Shown here: positions 45,383-54,561 of the stretch, one piece after another
Numbering within the stretch: the first letter of the stretch is position 1
How the letters are laid out: every line of letters begins with the position of its first letter
Source: DATGPD01 sp041398565
GTDB taxonomy: Bacteria > Planctomycetota > UBA1135 > UBA2386
Assembly: GCA_041398565.1 (NCBI GenBank)
Contig: JAWKUN010000002.1
Coordinates: 1,612,001-1,676,000, forward strand
DNA length: 64,000 nucleotides
Reading direction: 5' to 3'
Program-made: the position numbers and the translations under genes
The notes under the pieces: model-generated
Seen by the model: the letters and a program-made list of their open reading frames with translations, nothing else
Told to the model about the DNA's origin: nothing
The model's database searches: none

Positions 45383-47209
45383 GTGGCCCCTGGCAGCTAC
45401 ACCCGACGACTCTGCGCCCTGGCAGCGCTGGTGATCACCGGCGCCTGCGGCGAGCGTCGCCCGAGTCGTGGCGGCGAGGAGTTCGTCGTCCAACGCCACC
45501 TCCCCGACGGCACAGCGGTTTTCATGAACCAGCGGCTCGCCGTCTACTTCAGCGAGCAGGTGGACCCCCTGTCGGTGACGCCCGACACCGTGCGGGTGGT
45601 CGACCGGGAGGGGCACCCGGTGGCGATGGAGCGGCTCGAGGTGGGTTCGCAGGTGGTCTACCTGCACCCGCGTGCCCCGCTGACTTCCACCCTCGACGAC
45701 GGCAGCTTCGTCGCCGGTCGCACGTATGTTCTCGACGTCGCGGGCTACCCGCGGGTGAACGCCGTGCGGGCTCGTTCCGGCCGTGTCCTCGAGCGGGGTA
45801 TCCGAATCCCGTTTCGGGTCGTGTCGGCGGCGGGCACCGCGGAGTGCCCGCGGCCGCTGTTGCCGCTCGGCGAGCCCTTCACTCTCGATCCGACGCGACG
45901 GCTCGAAGTGCAGGCTGACTCCGGTGTCCTGCGGCTGCACTTCACGGCGCCGCCCTTCCCCCCGTCGGTGCGGCCGGGGGCCTTCCTGGTGCACCGCCTG
46001 GCCGACACGCTGCACGAGATCGAGATCGCGTCCGCGAGCGTCCTGCGCGACCCGACCGATCCCTTTCCAGGGTGTAGCGTCGAGCTGCTGCTGCGAGCGA
46101 GCCCGCCGCTGGCTCTGACTGATCAGCTCTGGCTTTCGCTGGTGGGCGGCGACCGCGGTCTCGTCGACTACGCCGGTCACCCGCTCGCACTGCTGCAGGA
46201 GACCGGAGGCCGAGTCCGCCATCTGCATGTGCGCGCCGGCTCGCAAGTCGAGGTGGCCCACGTCACCGCCGGCGATGCGCCGGAGCTGTCGCGCGTCGAC
46301 ATCGCCACCCCGGGCTTCGAAGTGCGCGACGGCCGGTTGGTGCCGCGGGTGCGGATCGCGGCGGGGAGCGGCGTGCACGGCGTTTTCGCGCCGCGCGAGT
46401 CGGTGCGGCTGGGACAGTCGGAGGCGATCCAGTTGGCGGGTGGGCGAGTCGTTTGGGCGGACGCGACCCTCGAACTCTCGGGACTCGAGGTGCCGGCCGG
46501 AGTGCGGTTGACGATCGGCGGCTTCCCGGGCCCGGTCCGGATCCTGGTCACCGGCTCGGTGCGCATCGCCGGCGAGGTCGTCCTCGAGACCGTGCGTGGC
46601 CCGGTCGCCGAGAACGACGGACCGCAGCCCGACGTGCTGCTCTTGCGCGACGACCACTCGTTGACCGGCGTGGCCGGCTGCGTGATTCTCGCCGCAGGCG
46701 ACGTCGAGGTGACCGGACGCGTGACGCACGTGAACGAACACGAGCCGATGGGGTCGCCGCTGGCGCTCGTCGCGGGCGGCCGGCTGATGCTGCAGGGTCG
46801 CGTGCCTCCGGGCACGGTCTGCGCGTGCGAGGGCGAGATGGTCGGTGACCACTTGTCCGCGCGGATCGGCGTGATCCGCATGCGGCCTGGCTATTCCGGC
46901 CTGATCCCGGTGACGGCCGAGGCGCACACGCCGTGGGTGCGGGTGCCGGCGTGGGCACAGGGCGCCATCGTCGCCAGGCCCGAGGCGGCCGACCCGGGGA
47001 TCGAGGTCCTCTGGCAGACTGCGCCCGCCGACTCGATCGATGCCGACCGTGCCGACCGCCGCACGGACTTGTGGTCGCAGCCGCGCCCGGTGGGCGAGGA
47101 TCTCGTCGGCGTCGGCGGGCAGTACGTGCGCTTCCTCCTGCGCGCGCGTGTGGAGCCGGGCGTGCGCCGCTTGCCCGGTCTGCGTGGCGTCACGCTGTCA
47201 GCGCGCTGA
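45383..47209 (+). CDS. Third Ig-like lipoprotein
   Basis: 608 residues from a GTG at 45383. The hydrophobic start LCALAALVITGAC is a weak lipobox (Thr at -3), so export is likely and lipidation less sure. An SbsA-type Ig unit follows at once (AVFMNQRLAVYFSEQVDPLS). A segment near 370-410 (LSGLEVPAGVRLTIGGFPGP, then VRILVTGSVRIAGEVVLE) corresponds to the IPAGYTV/VTGDMTIAGTLTV block of the lipoprotein at 37656, so the two share a module. The C-terminus RLPGLRGVTLSA resembles RPSLRSLAIVYRV at the end of the second lipoprotein. The three genes look like a related surface set. Confidence 0.7.
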   Translation: MAPGSYTRRLCALAALVITGACGERRPSRGGEEFVVQRHLPDGTAVFMNQRLAVYFSEQVDPLSVTPDTVRVVDREGHPVAMERLEVGSQVVYLHPRAPLTSTLDDGSFVAGRTYVLDVAGYPRVNAVRARSGRVLERGIRIPFRVVSAAGTAECPRPLLPLGEPFTLDPTRRLEVQADSGVLRLHFTAPPFPPSVRPGAFLVHRLADTLHEIEIASASVLRDPTDPFPGCSVELLLRASPPLALTDQLWLSLVGGDRGLVDYAGHPLALLQETGGRVRHLHVRAGSQVEVAHVTAGDAPELSRVDIATPGFEVRDGRLVPRVRIAAGSGVHGVFAPRESVRLGQSEAIQLAGGRVVWADATLELSGLEVPAGVRLTIGGFPGPVRILVTGSVRIAGEVVLETVRGPVAENDGPQPDVLLLRDDHSLTGVAGCVILAAGDVEVTGRVTHVNEHEPMGSPLALVAGGRLMLQGRVPPGTVCACEGEMVGDHLSARIGVIRMRPGYSGLIPVTAEAHTPWVRVPAWAQGAIVARPEAADPGIEVLWQTAPADSIDADRADRRTDLWSQPRPVGEDLVGVGGQYVRFLLRARVEPGVRRLPGLRGVTLSAR

Positions 47210-47456
47210 ACGGACGGCTGCCGCGGACTGTTCTCTTCGGGTCTACGTGCGGCGCACCGAACACGTCGGTCGGTCGGCGACGGCAGATCGCGCGAGGCGC
47301 GCTAGACACACGCTGCGCTGGCGCTAACGTTCGCCTTCGAGCGCGGGGGGTGTGGCGCGCCGGTGGTGGGTCAGTCCGCCGGTGTTCGCGTCCTGCCCGT
47401 CGCGCCTGCATCGCCGTCGGTCGTGGGATCGCGGCGCGTTCGAGTGACAGGGCGGC

Positions 47457-48416
47457 ATGACGGACATCGTTGGGCAGATCACGGGTGCAGCGCTCGGCGC
47501 CTGCGTCGGCTCGTTCCTCAACGTCGTCATCTGGCGTCTGCCGCGCGGCGCCTTCCTCACCGATGGAAAGCGATCGATCTGCCCGCACTGCCGGGCACCG
47601 ATCCCTTGGTATCGCAACCTGCCCATCCTGACCTGGCTGCTGCAGCGTGGCCGCGCCGCATGCTGTGGTCGGACCATCGCCGTCCGCTACCTGTTGGTCG
47701 AGGCGCTCACCGCGGTGTTGTTCTGGGCGCTGGTCCGTTGGCCGCCTTCGCATCTGTCGGCCTGGCCGCCGAATTGGGACGGCACCGGTGCCTTCGTGCT
47801 GCACGCCTTCTTCGTCTCGATCCTCGTGGCTTGCACGTTCATCGACATCGACCACCAGATCCTGCCGGATCGTTTGACGAAGCCGGGCATGGTCGTCGGC
47901 GTCGCCGGGGCGTTGCTGGTGCCTGCGGCGTACGGCGTGCTCGCGGTGCCGTCGGTGTCGCCAGCCAATCGTCACCTGCTGTTCAGCGTCGTGGGCCTGC
48001 TCGCGGGCTTCGGGTCGACGTGGGCGGTGCGCTGGTTCGCCACCGCGCTGTTCCGCAAGGAGGCCATGGGGCGTGGCGACGTCAAGTTCATGGGCGCCAT
48101 AGGTGCCTTCCTCGGCTGGCAGAGCGTACTGCTGACGTTCTTCCTCGGCTGCGTGTTCGGTGCGTTCGGCGGCCTGCTGCACCGTGCCATCACCGGCCAT
48201 GCCTACATCTGTTTCGGCCCGTTCCTGGCGGCGGGCGCGCTGACGGCGCTGTTCTTCGGCGGTCAGGTCACCGTGTTCTTGCTCGAGACCTGGCCGCGCT
48301 GGCAGGAGTCGAACCCGATGGCGCCGGTGCTGACGCTCTCCGCTTCGGCCGTGGCCCTGATCGCACTGTTCTTCATCATCCGACGCGGCCGCAATGCGCA
48401 GCCGCTTGATCCATAG
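47457..48416 (+). CDS. pilD: Prepilin peptidase / N-methyltransferase
   Basis: 319 residues, a membrane aspartyl protease that cleaves and methylates type IV prepilins such as the pilin at 56793. The N-terminal ACVGSFLNVVIWRLPRG, the zinc-type CPHC (Cys42, Cys45), and the two catalytic aspartates in FIDIDHQILPD and GRGDVKFMGAIGAFLGW are all present. The second Cys pair reads AACC (Cys69-70) rather than the usual CxxC. About seven hydrophobic helices are visible. AGGGCGG precedes the ATG. It stands apart from the pilus clusters, after the lipoproteins and before an OmpA-like gene. Confidence 0.94.
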   Translation: MTDIVGQITGAALGACVGSFLNVVIWRLPRGAFLTDGKRSICPHCRAPIPWYRNLPILTWLLQRGRAACCGRTIAVRYLLVEALTAVLFWALVRWPPSHLSAWPPNWDGTGAFVLHAFFVSILVACTFIDIDHQILPDRLTKPGMVVGVAGALLVPAAYGVLAVPSVSPANRHLLFSVVGLLAGFGSTWAVRWFATALFRKEAMGRGDVKFMGAIGAFLGWQSVLLTFFLGCVFGAFGGLLHRAITGHAYICFGPFLAAGALTALFFGGQVTVFLLETWPRWQESNPMAPVLTLSASAVALIALFFIIRRGRNAQPLDP

Positions 48417-48425
48417 GGAGGACCC

Positions 48426-49112
48426 ATGACCCTGCGTATCGTTCTACTCCTGGTCGCGCCGCTGCTCGCGATGACCAGTTGCACCACCACCTACCAGCAG
48501 ATGCTGCACGAGCGCGATCTGAAGATCACGCAGCTCGAGAACGCGAACGCCCAGTTGCGCGCCGCCAACCGTGAGTTGGAGCGACGCGAGAAGGGCGCGC
48601 GCGACGAGTCGCAGGCGTTGCGCGACAAGCTGGCCAGCGCCCCGACCTCGCCGGCAGAGGCGACGGCCCAGAAGAACACGGTGCTGCAGGAAGTGCAGCA
48701 CGAGCTCCAGGATCTGGACGTGGGCTACCGCCGTGGCCACGTGTCGATCGGCATCGAGAACGAGGTGACCTTCTCGTCGGGCAGCATCGACCTCAAATCG
48801 GGTGCCGGGTCCGTCCTCGAACGTGTCGCGACGGTGCTGAAGCGACGCTTTCCCGACCGCTTGATCTACGTCGAGGGACACACCGATTCGGATCCGATCA
48901 ACAAAACGAAAGGCAAGTTCCGCAGCAACCGCCATCTGTCCGCCGAACGCGCCGACGTCGTTGCCGCCTACCTGGTGGACAAGTGCGGGTTGCCGGCCGA
49001 CCACGTCGTGGTCGTCGGCTTCGGTCCCTACGATCCCAAGATCGACGGCGGCTCCGGCGCCAGCAAGGCCAAGAATCGGCGCGTCGAGATCGTGGTCGGC
49101 GAACCCAAGTAG
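48426..49112 (+). CDS. OmpA/MotB-family peptidoglycan-binding lipoprotein
   Basis: 228 residues. A signal peptide ends at MTSC (Cys19), giving a likely lipoprotein. A coiled coil covers ~25-85 (LHERDLKITQLENANAQLRA and on), and an OmpA C-terminal domain covers ~115-228: VTFSSGSIDLKSGAG, IYVEGHTDSDPI, SAERADVVAAYLV, KNRRVEIVV. Such proteins tether the outer membrane to peptidoglycan. GGGAGG precedes the ATG, and the gene starts 9 bases after pilD, so the two are probably cotranscribed. A role in anchoring the pilus or envelope is possible but not shown. Confidence 0.88.
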   Translation: MTLRIVLLLVAPLLAMTSCTTTYQQMLHERDLKITQLENANAQLRAANRELERREKGARDESQALRDKLASAPTSPAEATAQKNTVLQEVQHELQDLDVGYRRGHVSIGIENEVTFSSGSIDLKSGAGSVLERVATVLKRRFPDRLIYVEGHTDSDPINKTKGKFRSNRHLSAERADVVAAYLVDKCGLPADHVVVVGFGPYDPKIDGGSGASKAKNRRVEIVVGEPK

Positions 49113-49445
49113 CGCTCGGATCTCGGCTCCCCCGGAGCTCGCTCCGAGTTCGACGTCGCTGTTCGACGTCCGAATTCGACGGGCGACCGCTGGTGAGGTG
49201 GGCCGGTCGCGTGCCCTGGCGGTGGAAGGCCCTGCCCCGGTGGTTCGAGGGGATGCCGGTCGCAGGCCCGCCTCGCGCCCGTCTTGGGTTCCGTTTCCCC
49301 TGGGCCCCTGCTTCTCGAGGGCGGCGCGAATGCGCGGATGCCGCGTCGTTGCCACCGAGCATCTGGCGCGGTGGTAGTCGCGCAGCCAGGGCGCTGCTAG
49401 GCTTCGCGTCCCCAGCTTTTCGAGAAGACTCCATCAAGAGGCTCC
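49113..49445. other. 333-base gap before the EF-G-like gene
   Basis: No gene is seen. It starts with three close copies of TTCGACG (around 49148-49180) and an inverted repeat GGAGCTC. Further on there is GCTGCTAGGCTTCG (49390-49403), which contains a TAGGCT -10-like box about 45 bases before the EF-G-like ATG. Confidence 0.4.
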
Positions 49446-51482
49446 ATGGCCACCCGTTCGGATGCGATTCGCAACGTCGTTCTCTTCGGCCACTCCAGTT
49501 CCGGAAAGACCGCGATCATCGACGCGCTGGCCTTCGGCACGAAGGCCTCGAGTCGGCACGGTGACGTCGCCGCCGGCACCAGCGTGAGCAACGCCGAGCC
49601 GGAGGAGAAGGAGCGCAAGCAGACCCTCTCGTCGCACCTCTTCGCCTTTCCACTCGACGGTGGCATGCAGCTCAATGTCATCGACACCCCTGGCCACCAG
49701 GACTTCCTGGGCGACACGATCTCGTCGATGTACGTGGTGGAGACCGGCGTGCTGTGCGCCAGTGCGACGAGCCACGTCACCTTCCACGCGCGGCGGCTGT
49801 GGAAGGAGGCCGGCAAGGCCAACCTCGGGCGGGCGGTGGTGGTGACGCACGTCGAGGCCGAGAACACGGACTTCGGCAACACCTTGGAGGAGTTGCAGAA
49901 GTTCTTCGGCGACATCGTCGTGCCGCTCACCTACCCGAATGCATCGGGCCCCGGATTCGACACGGTGCACTCCGTGCTCGACGGCGAGGGGCCCGAGGCG
50001 CAGGCCTACCGTGAGAAGCTCGAGGAACGGGTGGCGGAGGCCGACGACAAGCTGCTGGAGACCTACCTGGAGTCGGGCACCCTGGATCCGCAGGCGCTCG
50101 CCGACAACCTGCAGGCCGCAGTCGCGCGCGGCAAGCTGGTGCCGTTGTTCGTCGTGTCGGGACCGAAGATGCTGGGCGTCGACGCGCTCCTGCGTCTGGT
50201 GCCGCGTGTCCTACCCTCGCCGGAGTCGTACGGTCCGCGCGCGGTGGCGGCCAAGGCCGACGGCGCCTACGACCAGCTCCTGCCGCCCGATCTTGACGGA
50301 CCGTTCGCGGCGCGCGTGTTCAAGGTGGTGGTCGACCCGTACGTCGGGCGCCTGGCCTACTTGCGCTGCTTCCGCGGGCACATCAAGCTCGAAGAGGGCT
50401 TCCTGAACGTGCGCACCGGCAAGCACGAGAAGATCGGCAGCCTGCTCGGTCTCAAAGGACACGAGACCAAGCCGATCACCCTGGTGGAGACCGGCGACGT
50501 CTTCTGCGTCGGCAAGATCGAGTCGCTCAACCATGGCGACGCGGTGACTGCCGACGGTGCGCCGTGCTACTTCGCGCCGATCGACTTCCCCGAGCCGGTG
50601 TTCTCCCTGGCGGTGCAACCGGCTTCGCGCGGCGACGAGCAGAAGATCGGTCAAGGCCTCGAGAAGCTGCACATCGAGGATCCGACGTTGCGTTTACGCC
50701 GCGACGAGAACACCGGCGAGATGGTGGTGGCGGGCATGAGCCCTCTGCACATCGACGTGCATCTGTCGCGCCTCAAGCGGCGGTACGGCATCGGAACGGT
50801 GACCCACGCGCCGCGTGTCCCCTACAAGGAGACCATCACGGCCAAGGCCGACGGCCATCACCGGCACAAGAAGCAGTCGGGCGGCCGCGGCCAGTTCGCC
50901 GAGGTCTACTTGCGCGTCGCCCCCGTCGAGCGCGGCAAAGGGTTCGAGTTCGTCAACAGCGTGGTCGGTGGCTCCATTCCCAAGCAGTTCATCCCCGAAA
51001 TCGAGAAGGGGGTGCGGAAGTTCCTCGCCAAGGGCCCGCTCGCCGGCTGCGTGGTCGAAGACGTGCAGGTCGAGATCTACGACGGCAAGTTCCACGAGGT
51101 GGACTCCGACCAGATCTCGTTCCAGCTGGCCGGCGAGCGAGCGGTTGCCGACGCCTTCGCCAAGGCGCGGCCGATCCTGCTCGAGCCGTACATGGACGTC
51201 GAGATCCACGTGCCCGAGCGCTTCACCGGTGACGTCGCGGGCAACCTGTCGAGCAGCCGTGGCCGCATGTCGGGCATGGAGATGCACGAGGGCGACCAGG
51301 TGATCAAGGCGCAGGTGCCGCTCAAGGAGATGCAGGACTACGCCACGCACCTGCGCTCCATCACGGCGGGCGAGGGCAGCTTCTCGATGCGTGCGTCTCA
51401 CTACGAGATGGTGCCGCCGAACGTGCAGCAGGAAATCGTCGCGGCCTACGAACGCGATCACGCCGAGGCCGCCTCGCACTGA
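49446..51482 (+). CDS. Divergent elongation factor G-like GTPase
   Basis: 678 residues with the full EF-G domain order: G domain, domain II (RVFKVVVDPYVGRLAYLRCF), domains III-V (HIEDPTLRLRRDENTGEMVV, SGGRGQFAEVYLRVAP). G1 is GHSSSGKTA (15-23) instead of GHxDxGKTT, G2 is the EF-G2-like PEEKERKQTLS, and G3 DTPGHQDF is intact. G4, which recognises guanine, reads VTHVEAEN (THVE, 134-137) where EF-G has NKxD, so nucleotide binding may be altered or lost. It belongs to the EF-G-like paralogue group (Mycobacterium FusA2 type), not the main translation factor, which is expected near rpsL/rpsG. The start is the ATG at 49446. Confidence 0.85.
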   Translation: MATRSDAIRNVVLFGHSSSGKTAIIDALAFGTKASSRHGDVAAGTSVSNAEPEEKERKQTLSSHLFAFPLDGGMQLNVIDTPGHQDFLGDTISSMYVVETGVLCASATSHVTFHARRLWKEAGKANLGRAVVVTHVEAENTDFGNTLEELQKFFGDIVVPLTYPNASGPGFDTVHSVLDGEGPEAQAYREKLEERVAEADDKLLETYLESGTLDPQALADNLQAAVARGKLVPLFVVSGPKMLGVDALLRLVPRVLPSPESYGPRAVAAKADGAYDQLLPPDLDGPFAARVFKVVVDPYVGRLAYLRCFRGHIKLEEGFLNVRTGKHEKIGSLLGLKGHETKPITLVETGDVFCVGKIESLNHGDAVTADGAPCYFAPIDFPEPVFSLAVQPASRGDEQKIGQGLEKLHIEDPTLRLRRDENTGEMVVAGMSPLHIDVHLSRLKRRYGIGTVTHAPRVPYKETITAKADGHHRHKKQSGGRGQFAEVYLRVAPVERGKGFEFVNSVVGGSIPKQFIPEIEKGVRKFLAKGPLAGCVVEDVQVEIYDGKFHEVDSDQISFQLAGERAVADAFAKARPILLEPYMDVEIHVPERFTGDVAGNLSSSRGRMSGMEMHEGDQVIKAQVPLKEMQDYATHLRSITAGEGSFSMRASHYEMVPPNVQQEIVAAYERDHAEAASH

Positions 51483-51725
51483 GCCCCGACTCCGGCGGCG
51501 ACGCGGCCGCGCGTGCGAGGTTCGAGCGCCCCGGCGGGCCGTCATCCGGCCGCTGCGGCCGGCGCTGCGCCGCTGGTTCGTCGCCGATGTCGGCATTCGC
51601 CCATCCGCTGGTGCAGAACCGGGTCTGCCTCAACTCGGAGCCGCCGAGACGCCGATAGCTCCGAGCGGCCGAGCCTCGGTCGACCACAGTGGTCGCCATG
51701 GCCGGCTGTCGCCCGGAGAACGCGC

Positions 51726-52838
51726 ATGGTTTCGATGGAAGAGCTGCTGAACCTCATGGTTCAGCAAGGCGGATCAGACCTGCACCTGTCGGTCGGCGCA
51801 CCGCCGAAGGTGCGCGTGGACGGTCGTCTCGTCGACACCGACTACGAGGTGCTGACCCCGGAAGTCTCGAAGAAGCTGGTCTACTCGGTCCTGAGCGCCG
51901 ACCAGATCGCCAAGTTCGAGAAGACCTGGGAGTTGGACTTCTCCTTCGGGGTCACCAACCTCGGACGGTTCCGCACCAACGCGTTCCTGCAGCGTGGCAC
52001 GGTTGCGGCGGTGCTCCGCATCATTCCCTACGAGGTCTTCACGTTCGAGCAGATCGGCATGCCGCGCAAGGTCGCGGAAGACGTCTGCGCCATGCACAAG
52101 GGCTTGGTGCTGTGCACGGGCGCGACAGGCTCCGGCAAGTCGACGACGCTGGCGACTCTGGTCGACCATCTCAATCAGAGTCGGCAGGGACACATCATCA
52201 CGATCGAAGATCCGATCGAGTTCCTGCACATGAACAAGGGCTGCCTCGTCAACCAGCGCGAGGTGGGCGGCGACACACATGGCTTCACCGACGCGCTGCG
52301 TTCGGTGCTGCGCCAGGACCCGGACATCGTGCTGGTGGGCGAGATGCGCGACCTCGAGACGATCGAGGCGGCGTTGACCCTGGCCGAGACCGGGCATCTG
52401 ACGTTCGCGACCCTGCACACGTCCGACGTGGTGCAGACCGTGAACCGCATCGTCGACGTGTTCCCGGCGCATCAGCAGCAGCAGATCCGCACCATGCTGT
52501 CGTTCACGCTGCAAGCGGTGATCTGCCAGCAGCTCATTCCGCGCGCGCAGGGCAAGGGCCGCGTCCTGGCTGCCGAGATCCTCATGTGCACGCCAGCCGT
52601 GCGGGCCCTGATCCGAGACAACAAGGCGCACCAGATCCATTCGATCGTGCAGACCGGTGGTCAGTTCGGCATGCGGACGATGAACCAGGCGATTTTCGAC
52701 CTGTACCGCAACAGCCTGATCACTTGGGAAGACGCGATCGACAACTCCCCCGACACGGGTGAGCTGGAGCGACTGGCACAACGCCCGACGTCGGGCGGGT
52801 CGTCGTCGATGGCGTCCGCGGGTTCGCGTCGGCGATGA
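51726..52838 (+). CDS. pilT: Type IV pilus retraction ATPase PilT
   Basis: 370 residues. PilT depolymerises the pilus and powers twitching. SDLHLSVGAPPKVRVDG opens the protein. Walker A is GATGSGKSTT, the Asp box IITIEDPIEFLH, Walker B LVGEMRDLETIEAALTLAET, and the His box GHLTFATLHTSDVVQTVNRI. PAVRALIRDNK corresponds to the AIRNLIRE retraction motif, better kept than in the paralogue at 31192. GGAG at 51715-51718 supports the ATG at 51726 (51735 is the alternative). Its last four bases overlap the pilB start (ATGA), so pilT-pilB are translationally coupled. The 243-base gap before it shows no gene. Confidence 0.93.
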   Translation: MVSMEELLNLMVQQGGSDLHLSVGAPPKVRVDGRLVDTDYEVLTPEVSKKLVYSVLSADQIAKFEKTWELDFSFGVTNLGRFRTNAFLQRGTVAAVLRIIPYEVFTFEQIGMPRKVAEDVCAMHKGLVLCTGATGSGKSTTLATLVDHLNQSRQGHIITIEDPIEFLHMNKGCLVNQREVGGDTHGFTDALRSVLRQDPDIVLVGEMRDLETIEAALTLAETGHLTFATLHTSDVVQTVNRIVDVFPAHQQQQIRTMLSFTLQAVICQQLIPRAQGKGRVLAAEILMCTPAVRALIRDNKAHQIHSIVQTGGQFGMRTMNQAIFDLYRNSLITWEDAIDNSPDTGELERLAQRPTSGGSSSMASAGSRRR

Positions 52839-54544
52839 TCCAGTTCGCCAAGAAGTTCCGCGCCATCCTCGAGAAGGCGGGCAAGGTCACATCCGAGCAG
52901 GGTGAGGCCCTGGTGAACGATGCGCACCAGCAGAAGCGGCCGATCACCGAGGTCGCCGTCAAAGCCGGGGTGATCGACTACGGCGAGATGCTCGCGCTCG
53001 TCGGTCGCGCTGCCAACATCCCGCCGATCAACCTGGCCAAGCTGAAGGTCAACAAGGACGTCCTGCAGACCGTGCCGGTCGACGTGGCGCGGGAGTACAA
53101 GGTGTTCCCGATCGACCGGATCGGCAACATCCTGACCGTCGCGGTCGCCAACCCGTTCGACGTCCTCAAGCTCGACGACATCCGCATCATCACCGGTTGT
53201 CAGTTGCGCATGGTGATCAGCACCGAGGAGGCGATCGAGCAGCTGATCCCGGTGGCCTACCGTGCCGACGAGGAGAGCGTCGGCGACATCCTCGGCACGT
53301 TCGACGACAGCGAACTCGAGCTGAGGGAGGACAGTGGTGACGACGAGGGGATGGACCTCACGGCCATCAGCGACGAGTCGTCGCCGGTGGTCAAGATGGT
53401 CAACAAGATCATCGTCGACGCCGTGACGCAGGGCGCCAGCGACATCCACTTCGAGCCGTTCGAGAAGAAGATGATCGTGCGCTACCGCCGCGACGGCTGC
53501 TTGGTCGAGGCGATGACGCTGCCGAAGCGCATGCAGAACAATGTGACTTCGCGCATCAAGATCATGTCCAAGCTGGACATTGCCGAGAAGCAGCGCCCGC
53601 AGGACGGCAAGTTCCAGATGAAGCTGGGCAACAAGGCGATCGACTTCCGTGTGTCGATCCTGCCGGTTGTCTGGGGCGAGAAGACCGTGTTCCGCATTCT
53701 CGACTCATCGAACCTGGCGCTCGACATCAAGGCGCTCGGCTTCGAGCAGAGGAGCATGGACGACTACGTGTGGGCCATCGAGCGCCCGTACGGAATGATC
53801 CTGGTGACCGGGCCTACCGGCTCGGGCAAGTCGACGACGCTCTACTCGGCAGTGCGGGCGATCGCCCAGCCGGACATCAACCTGGTGACGGTCGAGGACC
53901 CGGTCGAGTACACGATGGAGGGGATCAATCAGGTCCCGGTCAATCCCAAGCGTGGTCTCACCTTCGCCGGGGCCCTTCGCTCGATCCTGCGCCAGGATCC
54001 CGACGTGGTCCTGCTGGGCGAGATCCGCGACCAGGAGACCTTGGAGATCGCGGTCAAAGCGGCGCTCACCGGCCATTTGGTGCTCAGCACGCTGCACACC
54101 AACGACGCGGTCGGCACCGTCACGCGCATGATCGACATGGGGATGGACCCATTCAACATCGCCAGCTCGACCATCCTCATCTGCGCCCAGCGCTTGGCTC
54201 GCAAGCTCTGTCCGGCGTGCAAGGCCGAGGAGAAGTTCGACCGCTCGGTGTACATGCGCGTGGGCTACACGGACGCCGACCTCGACAGTGCGGAGTTCCA
54301 GAACTTCAAGCCGGTCGGCTGTGGTCGTTGTAGCGGCGGCTACAAGGGGCGGTTCGCCCTGCTCGAGACGTTGCGCATGTCGGAGACCGTCAAGCGCATG
54401 GTCGTGGAGCGTCGCCCGGCGTCCGACATCAAGGATGAGGCATTGAAGGAAGGCATGCTCACACTGCGAAGGTGCGGGCTGCTCAATGCCATGCGGGGGA
54501 TCACAAGTATCGAAGAGGTCGAGCGGTCGACGATGGCCGACTGA
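52835..54544 (+). CDS. pilB: Type IV pilus assembly ATPase PilB
   Basis: 569 residues. PilB drives pilin polymerisation. An N-terminal MshEN/GSPII_E domain (GVIDYGEMLALVGRAANIPP, DVAREYKVFPIDR) precedes the catalytic part: ASDIHFEPFEKKMIVRYRRD, Walker A GPTGSGKSTT, Asp box LVTVEDPVEY, Walker B LLGEIRDQETLEIAVKAALT, and His box GHLVLSTLHTNDAVGTVTRM. The zinc site reads CPAC then CGRC. The family is usually about 565-570 residues, so the length is normal. It is coupled to pilT upstream and followed by pilC after 17 bases. Confidence 0.96.
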   Translation: MIQFAKKFRAILEKAGKVTSEQGEALVNDAHQQKRPITEVAVKAGVIDYGEMLALVGRAANIPPINLAKLKVNKDVLQTVPVDVAREYKVFPIDRIGNILTVAVANPFDVLKLDDIRIITGCQLRMVISTEEAIEQLIPVAYRADEESVGDILGTFDDSELELREDSGDDEGMDLTAISDESSPVVKMVNKIIVDAVTQGASDIHFEPFEKKMIVRYRRDGCLVEAMTLPKRMQNNVTSRIKIMSKLDIAEKQRPQDGKFQMKLGNKAIDFRVSILPVVWGEKTVFRILDSSNLALDIKALGFEQRSMDDYVWAIERPYGMILVTGPTGSGKSTTLYSAVRAIAQPDINLVTVEDPVEYTMEGINQVPVNPKRGLTFAGALRSILRQDPDVVLLGEIRDQETLEIAVKAALTGHLVLSTLHTNDAVGTVTRMIDMGMDPFNIASSTILICAQRLARKLCPACKAEEKFDRSVYMRVGYTDADLDSAEFQNFKPVGCGRCSGGYKGRFALLETLRMSETVKRMVVERRPASDIKDEALKEGMLTLRRCGLLNAMRGITSIEEVERSTMAD

Positions 54545-54561
54545 GCGGCGGCGAGGAAACA

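Noticed and set aside
49446..51482. Main elongation factor G (fusA)
   Set aside because: The G1 and G4 motifs deviate, and the neighbours are pilus genes rather than rpsL-rpsG-tuf, so it is treated as a paralogue.
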